The notes under the pieces: model-generated
Told to the model about the DNA's origin: nothing
Database searches by the model: none
Seen by the model: only the letters and a program-made list of their open reading frames with translations
Source: Ligilactobacillus apodemi DSM 16634 = JCM 16172
GTDB lineage: Bacteria > Bacillota > Bacilli > Lactobacillales > Lactobacillaceae
Reading direction: 5' to 3'
Assembly (NCBI RefSeq): GCF_001434405.1
Contig: NZ_AZFT01000001.1
Span: forward strand, 1-64,000
Length of the DNA: 64,000 bases
Program-made: the position numbers and the translations under genes
Shown: positions 42,880 to 52,774 of the stretch, piece after piece
Layout of the letters: the number at the start of each line of letters is the position of its first letter
How positions within the stretch are numbered: position 1 is the stretch's first letter

Positions 42880-44262
42880 ATGAGCAAGGATAAGCAAGAG
42901 CAGCCGAAAAATCATTTAAACCGCTCGCTCACATCAGGTCAAATGGAAATGATCGCCCTCGGGGGCACGATCGGGGTCGGACTTTTTATGGGGTCAACTT
43001 CCACCATCAAATGGACTGGGCCTTCCGTTTTACTCGCCTACGCCTTTGTCGGAATTGTTTTATACACTGTCATGCGCGCCTTGGGGGAAATGATTTACAT
43101 CAAACCTGGGACTGGATCTTTTGCTGACTATGCGACCGATTATATCCACCCTCTTGCTGGTTACCTTACAAAATGGAGCAACATTTTCCAATATATTGTA
43201 GTTGGGATCAGTGAAGTTATTGCCGTGACGCAGTATTTAAATTACTGGTGGCCTAATCTCCCTGATTGGGTCTCTGGCCTAGTTGTCGTGATCACCTTGA
43301 CCTTAGCTAACTTGGCCTCGGCTAAAGCTTACGGGACTTTAGAATTTTACTTTGCTTTGATCAAAGTTGTCACGATCATCTTAATGATCATTGTCGGTTT
43401 AATGGTTATCTTCCTTGGTTTTGGTAATAACTGGCAACCACTTGGCTTATCTAATCTCTGGTCTCACGGTGGCTTTTTCCCTGGTGGTTTTAAAGGCTTT
43501 ATGTTCTCCTTATCGATCATCGTCGGTTCTTATCAAGGGATCGAATTGTTAGGGATCACAGCTGGGGAAGCGGCGAACCCAAAACATGCAATCGTAGCAG
43601 CCGTTAAATCGATCGTATGGCGGATCTTGATCTTCTATATTGGAGCAATTTTTGTAATCGTCACAATTTACCCTTGGAATCAACTTGCTTCACTTGGTTC
43701 TCCATTCGTTGAAACATTCTCCAAAGTCGGTATTACTGGTGCTGCTGGAATCATTAACTTTGTTGTCTTAACAGCTGCCATGTCAGGGGCTAACTCAGGG
43801 ATCTATAGTTCCAGTCGGATGCTCTTTAAGCTTTCGATCGACCATGAAGCTCCTACGATCTTTAGCAAGCTTTCAAAACACGTTGTTCCTAACGTTGCGA
43901 TCTTAACGATTTCTGGTGGGATCTTACTTGGTTTTATCTTAAACACACTTTTAACTGCCTTTAGCAAGAGTACAGCTAATCTTTTCGTGGTAGTTTATAG
44001 CTCTAGTGTTTTACCAGGAATGGTGCCATGGTTTGTGATCTTGATCTCGGAATTACGCTTCCGTCGTCAAAATAAACATGAATTACAAGGACATCCGTTT
44101 ACAATGCCGCTCTATCCTTTCTCAAACTACTTTGCGATCATCTCGTTGATCGTGATCACGATCTTTATGTTTATCAATCCTGATACTCGTGTTTCCGTTT
44201 CGGTCGGGGCGATCTTCTTGATTTTATTGAGCGTAATCTTCTTTGTAAAAAACAAAAAATAG
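42880..44262 (+). CDS. APC-family amino-acid permease, probably for threonine (or Ser/Thr/Ile)
   Basis: A 460-residue amino-acid:proton symporter of the AAT subfamily with about 12 membrane segments. Family signatures are MEMIALGGTIGVGLFMGS (about 22-39) with the unwound GTIGVG helix 1, then GEMIYIKPGTGSFADYA (about 68-84). The GITAGEAANPKHAIVAAVKS block lies near residue 230. AAG-GAG eight bases ahead supports the ATG. The upstream leader peptide is rich in threonine, which predicts threonine as the effector and likely substrate. GATC-rich backbone codon use. A terminator follows. Confidence 0.85.
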   Translation: MSKDKQEQPKNHLNRSLTSGQMEMIALGGTIGVGLFMGSTSTIKWTGPSVLLAYAFVGIVLYTVMRALGEMIYIKPGTGSFADYATDYIHPLAGYLTKWSNIFQYIVVGISEVIAVTQYLNYWWPNLPDWVSGLVVVITLTLANLASAKAYGTLEFYFALIKVVTIILMIIVGLMVIFLGFGNNWQPLGLSNLWSHGGFFPGGFKGFMFSLSIIVGSYQGIELLGITAGEAANPKHAIVAAVKSIVWRILIFYIGAIFVIVTIYPWNQLASLGSPFVETFSKVGITGAAGIINFVVLTAAMSGANSGIYSSSRMLFKLSIDHEAPTIFSKLSKHVVPNVAILTISGGILLGFILNTLLTAFSKSTANLFVVVYSSSVLPGMVPWFVILISELRFRRQNKHELQGHPFTMPLYPFSNYFAIISLIVITIFMFINPDTRVSVSVGAIFLILLSVIFFVKNKK

Positions 44263-44274
44263 AAAATAGACCTA

Positions 44275-44324
44275 AAAAAGACCATCTGACTCGTCATATA
44301 AGCCAGATGGTCTTTCTATCTTTT
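44275..44324. terminator. Bidirectional terminator between permease and LTA-synthase-family genes
   Basis: AAAGACCATCTG (44277-44288) pairs with CAGATGGTCTTT (44304-44315) around a 15-base loop. A run precedes and T run follows, so it can serve both convergent genes. Confidence 0.85.
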
Positions 44325-47304
44325 ACTGTAACATTTTCATGAAATTAGTATTCTTTACATAATGCTTTCCAGCGGTAATATCGTATTGAATGATTTTCAA
44401 ATCTTCTAAAACCTCTTTTTGTTCTTTAGTCAACTGTTTGGAAGAAATCAGTTTTCCTTCACTGTTAACATAGTCAACTTTACGTTCAGTGCTACTTGAA
44501 GACTCTCCACCTAAAAATTCAGCTGGCGTAGTTTGATATATCTTGGTCAATAAAGCATAGTATGGTGAAACTTTAGAATTTGTTTGTTCAGCTACCATTG
44601 CGGGAAATTCACTTGGTGAAACGTAACTTGAATTGGTCAATTTATTCGTAGCACCATGTTTACGAGCATACTTATTAGAATAAATAAAATAATCAGTTTC
44701 ATGCAAGTTCAGTGAATCCTTATTCATATCATTAGAATAAATTCCCGGAAGGTGATCTCCATAAAAGACAATCGTAATTGGCTTATTTATCTTATCGATC
44801 TTAGCGATAAATTCGGCTACGTACTTATCAGTATAATTAATTCCAATCGTAAAGTTATTGATCATTTTAGCCACATAATCATCTAAACCAACTGCCTTTT
44901 TGACGCTGATTTTAGCATTACTTGCATACGTATCTTGATCATAAGGCATATGATTTTGCATCGTAACTAAATTAATAAATTGACCAGATTTTTTATTACT
45001 GTTGATCATATCTAACGTATTAGCATAAGCCGTACGATCGGAATAATAAGGACTGTTTTGAATCTTCTCTTTATGTTTAAGCGGTGTTTTACTGCCATCA
45101 TAAATGAAATCATCAAAACCAAACTTCTTATATACTTCTGTTCTACTATAGAAAGTGCCAACATACGGATGAATCGCAACTGAACTTGGAAAATAATTAG
45201 CAATCGAAGGTGAGTAAGTTGAACTTGAAACAAGTTGCGTGTACGGAATACTTAGCGTTGGCGAGAAGTTTCCTAAACTAAAGCCAGTTAAAGTCATATA
45301 TTCAATATTAGCTGTCCCACCACCATATCCTGGGCTGATCATATAGCCTGAAGTAGTCTTTTTCATTAAGCTGTTGATATACGGAATCGGGTCAGATTTA
45401 AGCTTGGTTCCAGTTACATGGTTCGGGTCACTAAAACTTTCGCTTAAATTAAAAATAATCGTTTGTTCACTTAAATTATTAGTGCGTGTTTGATTGATTT
45501 CCTTAGCTAATGCCGTATATTTTGCAACAATTTCTTCAACTTTTGCTTTGGAGTAGTTAGACGGTTCTTTCATAATAACTACATCCAAATTATTCATAAA
45601 TTGTAATGTTGGACCATTAAGTTGAGCTGCGTATAATTGATTGTAAAATGCTGGATCATTTCCCAAAGTTTGCATTGGTTTTTTCAAAGGAAAAGCGTCG
45701 TGATTCCAATAAAAGCTACTTCCAACTACTACACAAGGGATTACTAAGTAAAATAAACGTCTCTTCCAAGACAACTTGGCAATCGGCTTTTTTAAATTCA
45801 ACCAGATAATCAAGCCAACCAACACAACTAACACAATAACTGCGACTATCAAGATCCAATGAGGAACCATGCTTAATAAATTAGTATACGCACCAACCAT
45901 AACAACTTCAGAAGGTAAAATTGGTTCGTTTCGACTAGCAATTTTTAAATGCGTTGCAATCACCCAAATTAAAATCAAAAAATCACTCGTCAAAAATGAA
46001 AACCAAAAATTATTTGTTAAAGCTCGTAAAATCCAATATAAGCAAGCAAGTAACAATGCATTTACTACTATTAGCTGTGGACGTTGTAAGATGCAATAAA
46101 TAAAAGCGTTATATGACTTATTACCTTCAATCGTATTGGCAACACGCCAATCAACATTTGTAGCCACAAATGATAAATATGATAAAAATAGTAAAGTTCC
46201 CCCTACCAATAATGCAACTTTATGGTTAGTTCCCCATTTCTTTAAGGATAAAACTAGCTGCTTAGGATGAATTTTTAATAGTTTCCTTGGGATAAATTTA
46301 ACATCTAAAGCTTTAGCATGCTTAAATACAGGTAATAGATACAATAGGTATGTAACAAAAAATATAATCCCTGGTAAACTAACCGCTTGAAACGCTTCTA
46401 GATAACGCGTCCCCCATGCCGACTTATCATTCAACTCATTTAATGCTTCACTAATAGTTGGAAAAGATGCGACCATGACCACACCTAAAAAGCTCAACAA
46501 AAATTGTGTTTTTATCTTCATCTTCGCTAATTTAGGATTGCTGACCAATAGTCTAACTAAAGCCAAACTAGGTAAAATAATCACAGCATTTGCAGCACTA
46601 GTTAAACGATAAGCAGTTGTTAAACTTCCATGACTTGCCTGTGAAATCGAAGGCATTAAACCTAGAGCAAGAATAGCAAGTATTCCTAAAATAGTAAATT
46701 CACACCATGCTCTTTTTTTAGTAACATTAGTCGTTAGTGTAGCTCCTAAAATAAAAAGAACCCATGCATAACTAATCGTTGCTCCACTATCATAATAAAA
46801 AATATCTTTATCAAAAATACTTGGTACAACAATTGCAATCACAATAAATGCATAATAACTTATTTTTGAACGTTCAAATAATTTTTGAAAGGGTTCAACT
46901 GTCAACCACCCAAAAATAATCCCCGTTATTAAAGGGTAGGCATTACGCAACATGGGGAAAAATGCATTGTATAATACACTTATTTCAATTGAATCTTTGA
47001 TAAAATATAAACTTAATACTATTACCCATCCAAAAATAAATAAATAGCTCCAAAGTTGGGCGCCACCAAGTTTTTTATGCCGAGCTAATAGGTAGCCAAA
47101 TAAGAGTAATAATACATTTATTCCAGTTAAGGTGGCTCCATGAATAATGTTTGCAAGTGCTAATTTTAAGTTCGCTGTCTCACTTGATAATATCGCAGGC
47201 TCTTTTTGCCAATAAAAGCTATTCAAAAGAGTAAGCATCATAAAAAAATAACTTACTCCAATCAAATACAGCTTTATTCCAAAGCTCTCACTTTTCTCTT
47301 TCAA
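44323..47304 (-). CDS. LTA-synthase/sulfatase-family phosphoglycerol transferase-like membrane protein
   Basis: A 993-residue protein. The first 570 or so residues form about 14-15 membrane segments in two blocks; the rest is an extracytoplasmic alkaline-phosphatase-superfamily domain as in LtaS and MdoB. Visible are IIFNLSESFSDPNH (metal glutamate, about 611-624), GYGGGTANIEYMTLTG (nucleophile threonine, about 658-673), NLVTMQNHMPYD and FYGDHLPG (about 842-849). LtaS is about 640 residues with five membrane segments, so this is a much larger relative. It may add glycerol-phosphate or a similar group to a surface polymer. A gene of unknown substrate beside EPS genes. Confidence 0.8.
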   Translation of the reverse strand: MKEKSESFGIKLYLIGVSYFFMMLTLLNSFYWQKEPAILSSETANLKLALANIIHGATLTGINVLLLLFGYLLARHKKLGGAQLWSYLFIFGWVIVLSLYFIKDSIEISVLYNAFFPMLRNAYPLITGIIFGWLTVEPFQKLFERSKISYYAFIVIAIVVPSIFDKDIFYYDSGATISYAWVLFILGATLTTNVTKKRAWCEFTILGILAILALGLMPSISQASHGSLTTAYRLTSAANAVIILPSLALVRLLVSNPKLAKMKIKTQFLLSFLGVVMVASFPTISEALNELNDKSAWGTRYLEAFQAVSLPGIIFFVTYLLYLLPVFKHAKALDVKFIPRKLLKIHPKQLVLSLKKWGTNHKVALLVGGTLLFLSYLSFVATNVDWRVANTIEGNKSYNAFIYCILQRPQLIVVNALLLACLYWILRALTNNFWFSFLTSDFLILIWVIATHLKIASRNEPILPSEVVMVGAYTNLLSMVPHWILIVAVIVLVVLVGLIIWLNLKKPIAKLSWKRRLFYLVIPCVVVGSSFYWNHDAFPLKKPMQTLGNDPAFYNQLYAAQLNGPTLQFMNNLDVVIMKEPSNYSKAKVEEIVAKYTALAKEINQTRTNNLSEQTIIFNLSESFSDPNHVTGTKLKSDPIPYINSLMKKTTSGYMISPGYGGGTANIEYMTLTGFSLGNFSPTLSIPYTQLVSSSTYSPSIANYFPSSVAIHPYVGTFYSRTEVYKKFGFDDFIYDGSKTPLKHKEKIQNSPYYSDRTAYANTLDMINSNKKSGQFINLVTMQNHMPYDQDTYASNAKISVKKAVGLDDYVAKMINNFTIGINYTDKYVAEFIAKIDKINKPITIVFYGDHLPGIYSNDMNKDSLNLHETDYFIYSNKYARKHGATNKLTNSSYVSPSEFPAMVAEQTNSKVSPYYALLTKIYQTTPAEFLGGESSSSTERKVDYVNSEGKLISSKQLTKEQKEVLEDLKIIQYDITAGKHYVKNTNFMKMLQ

Positions 47305-47569
47305 TTTCTAGCCTTCTTCCTGTTAAAGAAATTTTGAAATAGTAATTTTGACCTAATAAATTTAAGGTCTATTTAATTATATTAATTGCGCTTTGAATCA
47401 AATTATACTATAAAAAAGCTATATACTATGTTACATTTTAACTTCTTTTTATTACCAAACTTCATAAAATATCTCTGCTACAATATAATTTCCCTGGTTA
47501 TATTCGCAATTTTCCCACAAAAAAGCAGCCTCCCCACACTGGAGAGGCTGCTTTATTATTTATATTTAA
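47305..47569. other. Intergenic region between fruA and the LTA-synthase-family gene
   Basis: 265 bases, no gene. The right end is the fruA terminator. A TATAAT-containing stretch at 47397-47412 (minus strand) is a possible -10 for the LTA-synthase-family gene. The remainder is AT-rich with no clear structure. Confidence 0.4.
47518..47554 (-). terminator. Terminator after fruA
   Basis: AAAGCAGCCTC (47522-47532) pairs with GAGGCTGCTTT (47544-47554); Ts follow on the minus strand. It sits 16 bases after the fruA stop. Confidence 0.9.
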
Positions 47570-49534
47570 TTATTCACCTTTGTATTCTTTTTTCCAGAAT
47601 CCTAAGATCACACCAGCGATGATCGAACCGATCACAACGGCTGCAATGTAACCAAATGGGTTAGTTGCTAAAGGTGTTACCCAGAAACCACCGTGTGGCG
47701 CTGGAACAGATACGTGCCAAAGCCCAACTAAAGCACCACCGATCGCAGAACCGATCACACATGATGGGATCACACGACCAGGATCAGCTGTTGCAAATGG
47801 AATTGCACCTTCTGTGATAAATGAGAACCCTAAGACCCAGTTAGAAACACCAGCACGACGTTCTTGTTCTGGGAACTTGTTAGGGAAGAATGCGGTAGCG
47901 ATCGCTGTTGCAAATGGTGGGATCATCCCGCCGACCATAACAGCTGCCATCAAGGTTGCAGCGACAACAGACTTAGGATCGTTCGCAAATGCACCTGAAG
48001 CAAAGACATAAGCCGCCTTGTTGAATGGGCCACCCATATCGACTGCCATCATTCCGGCCAACACAAGGGTCAAAACCACTAAGTTACCTGTACCCAAGTG
48101 GTTCAAGAAGTTTGTGATCCAAATGTTGATCGTGGAGAAAATCGGGTTGATGATGTAGTACATGATCAAAGCGATGAACAGGAGCCCTAAAATTGGGTAG
48201 ATCAACATTGGCTTCATCCCTTCGACACTCTTAGGTAAGTGAGCGCAAAGTTTCTTTAAGCCGACCATCAAGTAACCAGCGATGAAACCAGCTGCCATCC
48301 CACCTAAGAAACCAGCAGCGGATTTAGCATCAGACATTACGTTAGCTGTATAAGCGCCCCCAAATGAACCGCTATACACTGTTGCCATGAAACCACCAAC
48401 AAAACCAGGCATCAAGGCTGGACGATCACCGATAGCTTCGGCAATGTAAGCAGCTAACACAGGAACCATGAAGGCAAATGCCATATTACCAGCATTATTT
48501 AAGAAAATAAATGCTTGTGAATTAGAACCGCCCATATATTGTTCCACTAAGAAGGAAAGGGCCATTAAGATCCCACCACCGATAACGAATGGTAACATGT
48601 GGGAGATCCCGTTCATTAATTGCTTATAGATGTCGCCCCAAACAGAGCCACTTGATTCTTGACCTTCGTCGGCAGAATCGCTTGCACTTGCATGGTAAAC
48701 TGGAGCCTTACCATCTAAAACTTCATCGATCAAAGCTTCTGGGTCTTTGATCGCATTTGTAACTGGTTTATTGACCAAGTTTTTACCATCAAAACGTGCC
48801 ATTTCGACCTTTTTATCGGCAGCCACAATAACACCTTTAGCACGTTTGATTTCTTCTGGTGTTAAACGGTGCTTGATACCTTCAGAACCGTTTGTTTCAA
48901 CTTTGATATCAACGCCCATCTTTTCGGCTTGTTTTTTCAAGTTTTCTTCCGCCATGTAAGTGTGAGCGATCCCATTAGGACAAGCTGTAACTGCAACGAT
49001 GTAAGGACGAGATTCGTCAATTGGTTGGTTTGCTTGTGCCTTTTCTTTTTCTTCTTGTGCCTTGTTTTCAGCTGCTTTTTTAGCCACGGCTTGAGCAAAG
49101 ATGTCTTGCACTTTTTCAGGTGTATCGGCAGCCTTCAAAGCTTTCACTACATCTGGATTCATCAACACTTGGGAAAGAGCAGCTAAAGCTTGTAAGTGGG
49201 TGTTATCCCCACCTTCTGGCGCAGCGATCATAAAGAATAAGTGCGCTGGTTGGCCGTCCATTGAGTTATAGTCAACCCCATCAACACTGCGCGCAAACAT
49301 TACAGCTGGTTTCTTGACCGCAGCATCATGTGCGTGAGGGATCGCGATCCCATCACCCATCCCAGTTGAGCCTTCTGCTTCACGTTTTAAAATATCTTTG
49401 CGGTACATGTCTTCGTCGTCAATGATGCCATGTTCGTAGAAGTTGTGTACCATTTCATTGATAACTTCATTTTTAGTAGTTGCATCAAGATCCATGATCA
49501 TGATGTCAGTCATCAATAAATCGCGAATATCCAT
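47570..49534 (-). CDS. fruA: PTS fructose transporter, EIIABC
   Basis: A 654-residue permease that imports fructose and phosphorylates it to fructose-1-phosphate. EIIA is N-terminal (about 1-150) with the phospho-His in GIAIPHAHDAAV (about 62-73). EIIB follows (about 172-275) with the active cysteine in VTACPNGIAHTYMAEENL. EIIC is C-terminal (about 300-650) with about ten membrane segments (GGGILMALSFLVEQYMGG; VDMGGPFNKAAYVF). The EIIA-EIIB linker is Lys/Glu/Ala-rich. It is the last gene of fruRKA, 33 bases after fruK, and ends in a terminator. Confidence 0.95.
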   Translation of the reverse strand: MDIRDLLMTDIMIMDLDATTKNEVINEMVHNFYEHGIIDDEDMYRKDILKREAEGSTGMGDGIAIPHAHDAAVKKPAVMFARSVDGVDYNSMDGQPAHLFFMIAAPEGGDNTHLQALAALSQVLMNPDVVKALKAADTPEKVQDIFAQAVAKKAAENKAQEEKEKAQANQPIDESRPYIVAVTACPNGIAHTYMAEENLKKQAEKMGVDIKVETNGSEGIKHRLTPEEIKRAKGVIVAADKKVEMARFDGKNLVNKPVTNAIKDPEALIDEVLDGKAPVYHASASDSADEGQESSGSVWGDIYKQLMNGISHMLPFVIGGGILMALSFLVEQYMGGSNSQAFIFLNNAGNMAFAFMVPVLAAYIAEAIGDRPALMPGFVGGFMATVYSGSFGGAYTANVMSDAKSAAGFLGGMAAGFIAGYLMVGLKKLCAHLPKSVEGMKPMLIYPILGLLFIALIMYYIINPIFSTINIWITNFLNHLGTGNLVVLTLVLAGMMAVDMGGPFNKAAYVFASGAFANDPKSVVAATLMAAVMVGGMIPPFATAIATAFFPNKFPEQERRAGVSNWVLGFSFITEGAIPFATADPGRVIPSCVIGSAIGGALVGLWHVSVPAPHGGFWVTPLATNPFGYIAAVVIGSIIAGVILGFWKKEYKGE

Positions 49535-49567
49535 GATTACACTTCCTTTTCTATTCTATCCTTTTTC

Positions 49568-50482
49568 TTATTTATATTCTTCAATTTCGATCATTGGTAA
49601 GATCTCATCAATTTTAGCTTTATCAGCTAGATCTTCTGAGAAAGCTGTGGCTGAACCACAAGCTAAACCATAGCGGAAAGCTTCAAGTGGATCTTTTGTT
49701 TTGGCAAAAGTCCCCGTAAAGCCACCAATCATGGAATCACCAGCACCAACGGAGTTTACCACCGTACCTTTAGGCGCATATGAACGGTAAGCTTTGTCGT
49801 TTGTGATCATCAAACCACCATCACCGGCCATTGAAATCAACACGTGTTGGGCACCCATATCTAATAATTTCTTACCATATTTAACGATATCGTCCATGCT
49901 ATTTAATTCGACACCAAACAATTCAGCTAATTCGTGGTTGTTAGGTTTCACAACTAATGGTTTTTCTGGCAAAGTCTTAAGCAAACTTTCACCTGTAGTA
50001 TCGATCACAAATTGAGCACCTTTTTGGCGAATGATCTTGATCAAATCAAAGTAGAAATCATCACTTAAGCTCGGAACTAAACTACCAGCAAAGATCACGA
50101 CATCATCTGCCGTTAATTTTTCAAATTGTGCGGTAAAACTTTCGATTTCAGCGAGAGATAATTTAGGTCCACGCCCATTGATCTCAGTTTCAACTTGAGC
50201 TTTGATCTTTACATTGATCCGCGTATCATCTTTGATTTTAGTAAAGTTTGTCTTTAAGCCTGTCTTTTCAAGCTCTTGTTTGACAAATTCACCGGTAAAA
50301 CCACCAAGAAAACCTAACGCAGTATTATCTAAGCCAAGTTCTTTTAAAATGCGGGAAACATTGATCCCTTTACCACCTGGCAATTTATTATCATAGTCCA
50401 TCCGATTGACTTCACCTAAGTTCAATTGTTCTAATTGAACGATATAGTCGATCGAAGGATTAACAGTCACAGTATAAATCAT
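49568..50482 (-). CDS. fruK: 1-phosphofructokinase
   Basis: A 304-residue PfkB-family kinase that phosphorylates fructose-1-phosphate to fructose-1,6-bisphosphate with ATP. Visible motifs are IYTVTVNPSIDYIV, LPGGKGINVSRILKELG (about 34-50) and the ATP-site VVKPNNHEL. The catalytic NSVGAGDSMIGGFTG (about 247-261) has the base aspartate. The start overlaps the fruR stop by four bases (ATGA), so translation is coupled. Cytosolic. Confidence 0.95.
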   Translation of the reverse strand: MIYTVTVNPSIDYIVQLEQLNLGEVNRMDYDNKLPGGKGINVSRILKELGLDNTALGFLGGFTGEFVKQELEKTGLKTNFTKIKDDTRINVKIKAQVETEINGRGPKLSLAEIESFTAQFEKLTADDVVIFAGSLVPSLSDDFYFDLIKIIRQKGAQFVIDTTGESLLKTLPEKPLVVKPNNHELAELFGVELNSMDDIVKYGKKLLDMGAQHVLISMAGDGGLMITNDKAYRSYAPKGTVVNSVGAGDSMIGGFTGTFAKTKDPLEAFRYGLACGSATAFSEDLADKAKIDEILPMIEIEEYK

Positions 50483-51240
50483 TTTGCTTCCTCCTGAATT
50501 GTCGTTTGTCGACGGTAACGCGTACTTACTTGCGTTTTTAGACTGCTGGTAATGATCGTGGCTTCAGCGAGACGAGCGATCTTCACAAAAGAAACAGCGT
50601 CAAATTTGCTAGGGTCGGCTAAAACATAAGTTGCTTCGCTTTGTTCCAACGCCACCTTTTTAATGGCAGCTTCATTTGGATCTGGGGTCGTAAACCCATA
50701 CTTTTGATGAATGCCATTGGTTCCTAAAAAGGCTTTGTTAAAGCGCAACTCTTGCAGTTCTTTGACCGCTTTGACTCCAATGATCGCCTTAGTCGTTGCT
50801 TTCAACTCGCCTCCGATCAAAATCGTTTTGATCCTTTGATCGGCCAACCGTGAAGCATGCAAGACACCATTAGTTACGACCGTTAATTGTTCTTTACCCT
50901 TTAAATACGGGATCATGGCTAAAGTTGTTGTTCCCGCATCTAAATAGATCACATCATCATTTGCGACTAAAGCGGCTGCTGCTTTAGCGATTATTTCTTT
51001 TTCAGTAACATTTTTAGCAGCCTTACCACTCATATCAAGTTCACGTTGCAACGAGTGTTTGACCTTGGCGCCACCATGTACCCGAACTAACAAGCCACGT
51101 TCTTCCAATAATTGAAGATCACGTCTAGCCGATGATTCTGAACAATCAGTCTGTTCACAGATCTCTTGGAGTTTTACGACACTATTCTCTTTTAATAACT
51201 GGATGATCAGTTGTTGCCTCTCTTCTGCAAGCACTTTCAT
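50479..51240 (-). CDS. fruR: DeoR-family fructose operon repressor
   Basis: A 253-residue DeoR-family regulator. The N-terminal winged helix is EERQQLIIQLLKENSVVKLQ through CSESSARRDLQLLEERG (about 6-49). The C-terminal DeoRC sensor has VIYLDAGTTTLAMIPYL (about 97-113) and IGGELKATTKAIIG, which bind a phosphorylated sugar, presumably fructose-1-phosphate. It is the first gene of fruRKA. Its upstream region carries 10-bp direct repeats that are plausible operators, implying autoregulation. Confidence 0.9.
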   Translation of the reverse strand: MKVLAEERQQLIIQLLKENSVVKLQEICEQTDCSESSARRDLQLLEERGLLVRVHGGAKVKHSLQRELDMSGKAAKNVTEKEIIAKAAAALVANDDVIYLDAGTTTLAMIPYLKGKEQLTVVTNGVLHASRLADQRIKTILIGGELKATTKAIIGVKAVKELQELRFNKAFLGTNGIHQKYGFTTPDPNEAAIKKVALEQSEATYVLADPSKFDAVSFVKIARLAEATIITSSLKTQVSTRYRRQTTIQEEAK

Positions 51241-51284
51241 TACACCTCCTAAATTATATTATCATCTACCTTTGAAAAAATCAA

Positions 51285-51324
51285 TCAAAAATTGTCAAAA
51301 AACGTCAAAAATAGCCAAACATTT
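51285..51324 (-). repeat. Four 10-bp phased TCAAAAA-type direct repeats upstream of fruR
   Basis: TCAAAAA starts at 51285, 51295 and 51305, and a degenerate CCAAACA at 51315, exactly one helical turn apart. They lie 45-85 bases before the fruR ATG. They may be operators for FruR or a phased A-tract bend. Confidence 0.55.
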
Positions 51325-51365
51325 CACGCGAATTCAGTCATTTTTAGTTATCCAGACCTTTAAAA

Positions 51366-51413
51366 TGCAGTAAAAACACCAAAACCGTGACCGATTTTGG
51401 TGTTTTTACTGCA
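51366..51413 (-). terminator. Terminator after the PFL-family gene
   Basis: GCAGTAAAAACACCAAAA pairs perfectly with TTTTGGTGTTTTTACTGC around an eight-to-ten-base loop, six bases after the stop codon. The T tract is short (ATTTTAAA). Confidence 0.75.
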
Positions 51414-51419
51414 AACCTT

Positions 51420-52763
51420 TTAATTTTTAAAACTGTGGATCGGCGCAGGGATCGTACCACCTCGTTGGATCATGGCTGCACTCGAAACATGCGTATAGTC
51501 CATGATCGGTGCGTGACCTAATAAGCCACCAAATTCAACCGTATCTCCAACTTTTTTACCAGGCACTGGAATAACACGCACAGCAGTTGTCTTATTGTTG
51601 ATCATCCCGATTGCAGCTTCATCAGCGATCATTGCTCCAAGGGTTTCAGCGGGAACATCACCAGGTAAAGCAATCATATCTAAACCAACGGAACATACCG
51701 CTGTCATCGCTTCTAACTTAGCTAAGTTAAGCGTTCCGGCATTGACGGCATCGATCATTCCCGCATCTTCTGACACCGGAATAAATGCACCTGACAAGCC
51801 ACCAACATGACTACATGCCATGATACCACCCTTTTTGACCGCATCATTTAACATCGCTAAAGCAGCCGTGGTCCCATGCGTTCCAACTTGGTCTAACCCG
51901 ATCTCTTCTAAGATCTGTGCTACCGAATCACCAACAGCTGGTGTTGGGGCTAAGGAAAGATCCACGATCCCAAAAGGTACACCTAAGCGTTTGGCAGCGA
52001 TCGAACCAACTAATTGTCCCATGCGTGTAACCTTAAAGGCCGTTTGCTTGATCGTTTCAGCTACTTCATCTAGTGGTTTACCCTTAACTTTTTCAAGGGC
52101 TGTTTTAACCACGCCTGGACCTGAGACCCCTACATTGATCACGATATCAGGTTCACTGACACCATGAAAGCCTCCAGCCATAAACGGATTATCTTCAACG
52201 GCGTTACAAAAGACGACCAATTTGGCATTATTCATGTAATCAAGCTCGGCAGCGTCTTTGATCACCTGACCCATTTGCTTGACTGCATCCATATTGATCC
52301 CACTCTTACTAGAACCAACATTAACTGAGGCACACACTAGGTTTGTTTGAGTCAAGGCTTGTGGCAATGAAGCGATCAAGATCTCATCGCCTTTAGTCAT
52401 CCCTTTTTGCACTAGCGCAGAAAAGCCCCCGATAAAATCAATACCTAATGTTTGGGCTGCTTTATCAAGCGTCTTAGCGTATTTCACATAGTCACGGTCA
52501 TTTGATGCTCCCGCGACTAAGGAAATCGGGGTCACCGAAACGCGCTTATTGACAATCGGGATCCCATATTCCATTTCGATTTGTTCAGCAACTTTAACAA
52601 GATTTTTTGCTTTGGTCGTGATCTTGTCGTAAATTTTTTGGCAAGCCACATCACTGTCACTATCAATACAATCCAACAGTGAGATTCCCATGGTAACGGT
52701 CCGGACATCCAAATTCTGGTCGGAAATCATATGGATCGTTTCTAAAATTTTATCAAACTCCAT
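51420..52763 (-). CDS. PFL family protein (UPF0210/DUF711)
   Basis: A 447-residue protein of the UPF0210 family, distantly related to the glycyl-radical enzyme fold but without a known reaction. Typical blocks are [18 protein letters not shown] (about 14-31), [18 protein letters not shown] (about 70-87) and [12 protein letters not shown] (about 208-219). [21 protein letters not shown] (about 317-337) and a C-terminal [11 protein letters not shown] are also present. It is paired with an ACT-domain gene 11 bases upstream, an arrangement conserved in lactic acid bacteria. Cytosolic; function unknown. Very GATC-rich. Confidence 0.9.
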   Translation of the reverse strand: MEFDKILETIHMISDQNLDVRTVTMGISLLDCIDSDSDVACQKIYDKITTKAKNLVKVAEQIEMEYGIPIVNKRVSVTPISLVAGASNDRDYVKYAKTLDKAAQTLGIDFIGGFSALVQKGMTKGDEILIASLPQALTQTNLVCASVNVGSSKSGINMDAVKQMGQVIKDAAELDYMNNAKLVVFCNAVEDNPFMAGGFHGVSEPDIVINVGVSGPGVVKTALEKVKGKPLDEVAETIKQTAFKVTRMGQLVGSIAAKRLGVPFGIVDLSLAPTPAVGDSVAQILEEIGLDQVGTHGTTAALAMLNDAVKKGGIMACSHVGGLSGAFIPVSEDAGMIDAVNAGTLNLAKLEAMTAVCSVGLDMIALPGDVPAETLGAMIADEAAIGMINNKTTAVRVIPVPGKKVGDTVEFGGLLGHAPIMDYTHVSSAAMIQRGGTIPAPIHSFKN

Positions 52764-52774
52764 TTAACTTCCTC

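Noticed and set aside
42660-42880. T-box riboswitch before the amino-acid permease
   Set aside because: No T-box-like consensus or specifier/stem-I architecture; the leader peptide explains the interval better.
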